A DNA stretch of 64,000 nt from the NCBI RefSeq assembly GCF_004798865.1, contig NW_025335568.1:9111180-9175179 (forward strand), written 5' to 3'. The position numbers were made by a program, and so were the translations under genes. Positions 58,182 to 64,000 of the stretch are shown in pieces (position 1 is the first letter of the stretch; each line of letters opens with the position of its first letter). Under the pieces are notes generated by a model. The model was not told the DNA's origin. It did not search any database and saw nothing but the letters and a program-made list of their open reading frames with translations. Origin of the DNA: Varanus komodoensis. Lineage: Eukaryota > Chordata > Lepidosauria > Squamata > Varanidae.

Positions 58182-58318
58182 ACAGCCTTCCCCAACCTGG
58201 GGCTTTCAGAGGCATTTGGACCACAACTCCCAGCATTCCTCTCCAGCAGGGCCATTAACTGGGAATTCTGGATATTGTGGCCAAATGCATCTGGAAGGCA
58301 CAAGGTTGGAGGAGGCTA
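58182..58318. mobile_element. Palindromic MITE family A, best copy
   Basis: Ccttccccaacctggggctt and catttggaccacaactccca on the left; gccaaatgcatctggaaggc and acaaggttggaggaggct on the right, inverted relative to the left. It is the clearest full-length member. Confidence 0.7.
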
Positions 58319-59204
58319 ATGTAGAACATAACAAAAGGTATAATATGTGAGAGATCGACATTGGTGTTTGTGTGCATTTGCGTTGTTTTTGAGACAGATA
58401 CTGGTTTTGTGTGGAGGGACTTCTGCAGGGGGTTAGACTTTGGAGGAGACCGTATACCATCCCCGCATTGGAAGGATAAGCCCATTAATAACATAAGTTG
58501 AGATACAGAGCTACGTCTGAAGTGATGCGTTAGTGATTCCATAATGGCAGTTTTTGTTGGGATCAGCACCTGGGGCTCGATACTTGATGAGTGTGCGCCC
58601 AATCTTGGGCCCACTGCAGGGTGGCCTGGATCCTGGGGAGCTGAGGCCATTGGATTCCCACCCCCAGTCAGATTCCATGCACATCCCTCGTGCCTTCCGA
58701 ACAGCATGACCAGAGCTGAGCTGAGGGAAACCTGTGAGATGTCCATTTTCAGCTTGTTACTGAGATTCTTCTTTCCATTTGATCTCAAAGACACGGCCGG
58801 ACTTCCCTTTCCTCAGTCAAGCCCTTTCCAACCCCAAAAAAGTTTTCTTCCAAAAGGAAGATCACAGCGCAAGCTAATTTGCAGTGGCGCTTTCTCTCAT
58901 TCTCTGTTTCTTGACAGACATTTCTTTTAGAGAACTGTAAATTCATTAGAAAGGGGAAATTGGAACTCTGTAAGGAGCATTAATCACATGATTAATATTC
59001 ATGGAATCCGTGGGTGACGGGGAAGTAGGTTTGGACACAGGGAGGGAAAGGCGTCTCTTAGAAGGTGGCTGTTCTTACCATTTGCCTGCTGAACCAGTTC
59101 GGCTCCATGCAGATTTTGGAAACAATTCTAGGTTTAATGACAGGGTTGTAAACAACTTGTTTGGTAGGACTCCTTAACCCAGGCCTGAGCAGGACTTTTC
59201 CTAG

Positions 59205-59325
59205 ACCATGGTTCCCGAACCTGGTTCCCCGCAGATGTGTTGCATTGCACAACTTTTCTCATGCCCGGCCCACATGGTCATTCTGGCTGAGCATGACGGG
59301 TGTTGTGTTCCAACCAGGAAAGTAC
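59205..59325. mobile_element. Palindromic MITE family A copy
   Basis: Accatggttcccgaacctgg on the left, gtcattctggctgagcatga and tgttgtgttccaaccagg on the right. Confidence 0.55.
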
Positions 59326-60139
59326 AGATGTCATAAAATCCTTTCCTACTGTGTTTCATAGCTTGTCAGAAACTTTTTGTTCCTTTTTCTGCTCATTATC
59401 CAATCAGATTCTGCAAGCATTCATTTGTGTTTGTGCAAATTCACAGTTTGTTCTCCAGAAAATTCACACATTCCTCCCAAATATTTTCACACTTCAATCT
59501 ATGGGAGATATACCCATTTTGGAGGTGGAGGCTTTTATTTTTCTTTGATCACTTTTGCAGTCAGTCTGCAAGTAAGTGTGCAACTCGGGAAAAGCCAGTG
59601 CACTGCAGAATCCATGTGCCAGGGCTCTTAGAAATCTGAACACCTTTCAGCCTGTCGTGAATTTCTCTGGCATTCATATAGTGACACTTGGATAACGCTG
59701 ATTGGAAAAGACGATTCTAAGCTTAAGAGAAGAGTGGGAGAACGCAGTCTGAAGGCTGCGTTGTCCTTAATGCACTGTCTCTGAATGGAATACAGAGATG
59801 CTTCTCCTCTCCTGCAGTTCCAAAGATCCTCGATCGGCCTGTTTCGTGTTGTCGTCGGTACGCTGGAACAGCAGCAATAATACGGGGAGTCTGTTTTGCA
59901 GCAGCCCCCAAAAATTCATTGCAGAGTCTATGGCAAGATAAAGCAGTGTCATTCTCTGCTCAGCCCTGAGTGGCTGCGGAAGTACAGCTCTTTCTTGGAT
60001 GGGGGAAATCTGAGTTTTAAAAAGGAGCAACGTATTTTTAAAAAACAACCGAGGGTCAGGGAACAAGGGAGTGCAGCAAAGAAGGGAAGTGCAAAGCATT
60101 GCACGGTATTCAAGCAGAGACAGCTGAGAGGTTTAGACT

Positions 60140-60475
60140 GTAGGGGGGCCTCCTTGTGACATTGCCCCCCCCTGTGGAATGAGCGCCTCCAAGAAGTGCA
60201 CCTGGAGCCTGCTCTCTATCCTTTTCGGTGTCAGGTGAAAACCTGTTTATTTCCCAGTCTTTTAACAGTTAACTTTTTAACTTTGGTTTTCATACTGCAT
60301 TTTATACTGTACTGCTGCTATAGCTCTGTATTGATTTGGTAGTAATTGCTGTGGCTTTATTGTCTTAGCTTAATCCCCCCCCCCCTTATTTGTGTGTTCA
60401 TGTGTTTTTAGCTTTTGATCACCACCCAGACAGCCTTGGCTTTTGATCGGTATAAAAATGAAATAAATAAGGCTG
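60140..60475 (+). mobile_element. L2-clade LINE 3' end
   Basis: LWNERLQEVHLEPALYPFRC-like coding end, then a 3' UTR and the tail gtataaaaatgaaataaata. A poly-C tract lies inside it. Confidence 0.65.
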
Positions 60476-61794
60476 CAAAGAGTGGCACATCTTGCCATGC
60501 CAGCATGCAGTATGACAGTCACCTCTGCAGGGCCTTCTCCAGCTTCCGTCCTTTGGTGGCTGTGACATCACATCAAGACTGGCTGATTTGCCATCATGGA
60601 CCCCACATCTCAGATCTTCAGAGCCTGTGTACTGAGAGAAAGGGTTTTGTAAAGCCCATGGATCTCCATTGCTTGCTCAGGACCAAGTCCTCTCACAATA
60701 CTTGGCAGAATGATAGCTCGCAACAAAAATTCTGCCCCCCCCCCCCCCGCAGCTGGTATGGAGAATGCAGCTCAGCTCAGAGGGAATTCTGCGCAGCGGT
60801 GGCCCAGGTTGCAAAAGCAAAAGTCCTGGCACTGTGTCCTTGTGGCTGCAGTTTGCCGCTATGCCACTGCATGCCAGCCTGGTGCATGGGACTGCAATGC
60901 CCATCATCTCCAGCCAGTATGGCCAATGCCCAGGGCAGGGAAGGCTGCTGTAGGTGCAGCGATAGGTGTGCCTTCATGCACACCTTCATGAGCTGAGTGT
61001 CAGGGGCCGCATTCCTTCTCTTGCACCGCTGTGCAAGTTTTCTTCCTCCGCTTTTGCTGCCAGGAAGCACTTCAATCATCAAGGAAGATCTGAGCCCAGC
61101 TTGGCCCATGTGTCTGCTTGGCAGCACCGTCTCCATAGACCTGCTGTCCTTGAGCTCTTCAGTCACTCTACAGAACTGTGCAGGCAAATGGCAAAGAGAC
61201 ATGGCGGGGGGAAGATCAATATGTGGCTAAGGTTTTCTCCTTTTAATTTAAAAGTAGGCTAAGATAAATGCTCTCAGCGTTTCTGTGGTGGGCATGGGAA
61301 CACAAAACATAGATAGCTGAACCTATCCAAATTGAGTAGCTGCTGGGTTTGTACTTCCACGTGTGCAGAGAGGGATACACATCTGATCACTGATTCTTGG
61401 GGTTTTCTTGGCAGAGGAAGCTGAGATTGGCTTTCAGGCCAGTTAATGGCTGCTAGGCCTCCCCTGCTCGTGCAGACGAGGCCCGGCACTTCTGGTGGCG
61501 AATCCCCAAGCGGAATATGGAAGGATTGCAGTTGAGCTGCTGGTGCTGGCGAACGGCAATATCTGTTCCCACCAGAACGGCTCCTTGCTGGGGAAAAGGA
61601 GGCAGTGCGTCCCACGGGCTGTTCAGAGAGAGGATGAAGGCCACATGTGGCCTGTGCACCATGACCTGTCCCCATAAAATATATAATAATCGATCTGCCT
61701 CTTTCTCCATGCCTCTGTGCCATGGTGCCAAGACTATGAAACCTAGACACCTGAAACTTGGCATGCTTCCTAAGGAGACGCAGGCATGTGCTCG

Positions 61795-61880
61795 GACCCT
61801 AGATATGGGTGCCTGGGGCATGCTGGGAGTTGCAGGCCTCTGATCTGCCAGAACTTGCTTAGGATTGTGCCCTTGAATGT
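61795..61880 (+). mobile_element. Palindromic MITE family B, right half
   Basis: Ggggcatgctgggagttgca, then acttgcttaggattgtgccc, is the right arm of family B. Confidence 0.5.
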
Positions 61881-62147
61881 ATAAATGTGGCTGACGCCTG
61901 AGCAATTTCTTCAGCCACTAGGGCGCATAGCACTGCAGTCCATATAGTCTGAAGCTAGGGGAAATGAGTCAGCCAAGTGGCAGAGTTATGGCCTGCTCCC
62001 TCCCTTTTACACCGGGGCAGTCCCCCCTCAGAGGAATGGAGTGACCCGACTCCTTCCTCAAGGACTCTAGGTGGACACCAGGACAGGAGCCATGCAAAGG
62101 GGGTGCAATCCAACACGCTGGGCCCAATGCACCCTGCTCAGCATAAT

Positions 62148-62575
62148 ATTTATGAATGAATGAATGAATGAATGAATGAATGAATGAAAAGCTTTTCTAA
62201 CCCATCCACCAGTAGTGTCTCGGGATGGCTTACAATAAAAAAATGAATGGAATGAAACAAAACACCACAGCATCCAACAATTTGAGATGATAACACTCCA
62301 GTTAAAATCAATCAAACATTAAAATGACGGGAAAATTAAAAGGTTTTCACCCGACACCCAAAAGAATATAATGTCAGCACCAGGCGAACTTCCCTGGGCA
62401 GCATATTCCATAGTCTGGTGGCACCGCAGAGAAGGCCCTCCTCCTAATCTCCTTCAAGGAGGGCTCCTGGAGCAGGGCCTCCGCCTCAGATCCCAGGGGA
62501 CGGGGGGGCACATGGGGGGAGATTGTGATTGAAGCTCTACTAAGGGCTATTCCAGCCATGCGGAGGCAGCCCCCT
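62148..62575 (-). mobile_element. L2-clade LINE 3' end with GAAT tail
   Basis: A GAAT microsatellite (62152-62187) marks the tail. The plus reading then has agtgtctcgggatggcttac, an A-rich body, gcaccaggcgaacttccctg and agagaaggccctcctcctaa. Confidence 0.75.
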
Positions 62576-62758
62576 TTGCTAGTCTATCATATTATTGTGA
62601 GTTACGAAGGTGTTTCCCAAAGGGAAGAATGTCTTTCCTCCTGAGTAGGGTGAAACCTGGTCAATCAGAGGGGAAAATGAACACTAATGGGAATTTGGTT
62701 GTTGTAGGTACTTTGAATCTGAGTCATATGGAGTTGTCATTATGGGGCTGAGAACTGT

Positions 62759-62803
62759 GAGTCTCTCTCTCTCTCTGTCTCTCTCTGTCTCTCTCTCTTT
62801 CTC
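62759..62803. repeat. TC-rich microsatellite
   Basis: CT dinucleotides with interspersed GT interruptions. Confidence 0.85.
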
Positions 62804-64000
62804 AAATGCATCAGGAGATGCAAATCTGTTGGGCTTTGGAGCTGGTTTAAAACATGGTTCTGTTGTCTGCCTGCATATTTGCCTTTGCGCTCAACTTGTG
62901 CATTTGCAAGTAAGAAAATAATGGATAACTCACCCTAAATCTCCATTGCTCTCCCTTGCCATACAAACCTTTTTCAATCCATCTTGAATGTCCTGCTTAA
63001 GAGTGGGAGAGGATGAAATCATATTCAAGAACCGCTGCTCAGTTACTGCACCTTCCCCCTTAAGTCCTTGTTATCTTTTCCATCTACTAAGAAAGCCATC
63101 TGGATTATTCCATCTTCTCATTAGGTTTGGGCAGCAAAGCTCAGATGATTTGGAAGTGGTGCCATAGTTTTTTCGAATGGACTGGCTTCTGGTGACTAAG
63201 GCTAGGATTTGATTAGGCACAAGACTTTAATTTAGCATGAGTTTAACTCAGCCTGATTTGGGTGGCTAGATTCTTGTGTTTTTGTATTGTGTTTTGGTAA
63301 TTGTGTTTTGTAATTTTGTAATTGTGTTTTGTATTGCATCCTAGCACAACCTCACGGATAGCTGGCTATCAGTTCAAACATGCGCCTTTATCAAACACTG
63401 AGCTTCTTTTTAAAGTTGGACTGTGGTGAGACAAATTCCAGTCGAAGCAGAAGCAGACGCTGGGTGGTTTATTTTTCTGGAATATGGTGCAGTTAACCTT
63501 TGTGAGAACTCAAACCATGAGTGAACATCTGGTGGCTTTGGCTTAATATAATATAATAAGCCCCCCACAAGTATTTGATTCATAACTCTGGTAAGATGGA
63601 GCAGCTCTTTCTTCCAGCTTCCAACTGGGCAGCAAAGAAGGGGAGAGGAAAGGCGTGGCAGAGAGAGAGAGAGAAGGCCAACGGCCTGCCTTTTTGCTCC
63701 TGCCCTCCCCATTCCTGCATCCAAACACACCTGCTACAGCCATGCGGCTCTTGAAAGACGGCTGCAAGGGAATGCAGCCCTGGAAAGAAGAATAGTTTTG
63801 CATCTGCAGAATTAAGCAAAGGAACGGAGCTGGTCTCCTGTACCTTTGAAACTTCCAAACCCTGAGTGCACATCATTTGAGAAGATGGTGTCAAGATTGG
63901 CGATACTGGAGTAGCCTTGATGGTCCATATGAGCTGGATTCCAGTTTGCTACCCTGAGTTTGTGATCCGTGCCAGACCAGTCCAGCCCAGTCTAGCATTT

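Larger units (their letters stand above)
53573..64000 (+). other. FRAS1: Start of long intron after exon K; no further exon seen
   Basis: No frame here shows the cysteine pattern expected for the third FU repeat. Contents: L2 3' end (54040-54456) with a CR1 end behind it (54460-54540), MITE remnants (56025-56095, 58182-58318, 59205-59325, 61795-61880), L2 ends (60140-60475 and 62148-62575), a GAAT microsatellite (62152-62187) and a TC-rich tract (62759-62803). The stretches 54960-55960 (GC-rich, open in several frames) and 62820-64000 are unclassified. Confidence 0.75.

Noticed and set aside
1-64000. Endogenous retroviruses or LTR elements
   Set aside because: I looked for paired long terminal repeats and for retroviral protein signatures and saw none that I could support.
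1-64000. CRISPR arrays, bacterial operons or prophage
   Set aside because: The spliced gene, SINEs and LINEs show vertebrate nuclear DNA. The short tandem arrays are microsatellites or the 177-bp repeat, not spacer-repeat arrays.

Overview
The window is vertebrate nuclear DNA, most likely from a squamate reptile (lizard). The evidence is the repeat mix: a Sauria-type tRNA SINE with a BovB-related tail, a BovB LINE 3' end, many L2-clade and CR1 LINE 3' ends, CORE-type tRNA SINEs, a 5S rRNA-derived SINE, and palindromic DNA-transposon relics. The species cannot be named from this alone.

One protein gene can be supported: the 5' part of FRAS1 (Fraser extracellular matrix complex subunit 1), on the + strand. 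Eleven internal exons lie between 24549 and 53572. Spliced, they give 1390 bases (463 codons plus one base) with continuous phase and no stop: most of VWC domain 1, complete VWC domains 2 to 6, and the first two furin-like (FU) repeats. The upstream exon(s) with the start codon, signal peptide and beginning of VWC1 were not found. The rest of the gene (remaining FU repeats, CSPG repeats, Calx-beta domains, transmembrane helix) should lie to the right of the window.

Layout: 1-24548 has no recognisable coding exon and is probably the first FRAS1 intron or 5' flank, with LINE/SINE/MITE debris and AT-rich unique blocks that look like candidate conserved non-coding elements. 24549-53572 holds the exons, separated by introns of 95 bp to 5.7 kb carrying nested transposons, a CpG-rich block and a short telomere-like tandem array. 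53573-64000 has no further exon and is the start of a long intron.

FRAS1 works outside the cell: with FREM1 and FREM2 it forms the Fraser complex that anchors epithelium to mesenchyme at the sublamina densa. The part seen here is the cysteine-rich N-terminal region. I found no undescribed multi-gene system. The most unusual items are the TTAGGG-bearing 177-bp tandem array next to a hAT-like element (32734-33445), a hAT-like MITE with a perfect 8-bp target duplication inside a SINE (46352-46542), a CR1 inserted in a SINE (7924-8672), and an apparently short linker at VWC6 that may mark a missed or absent small exon. The many other open frames read as shadows or repeat remnants.
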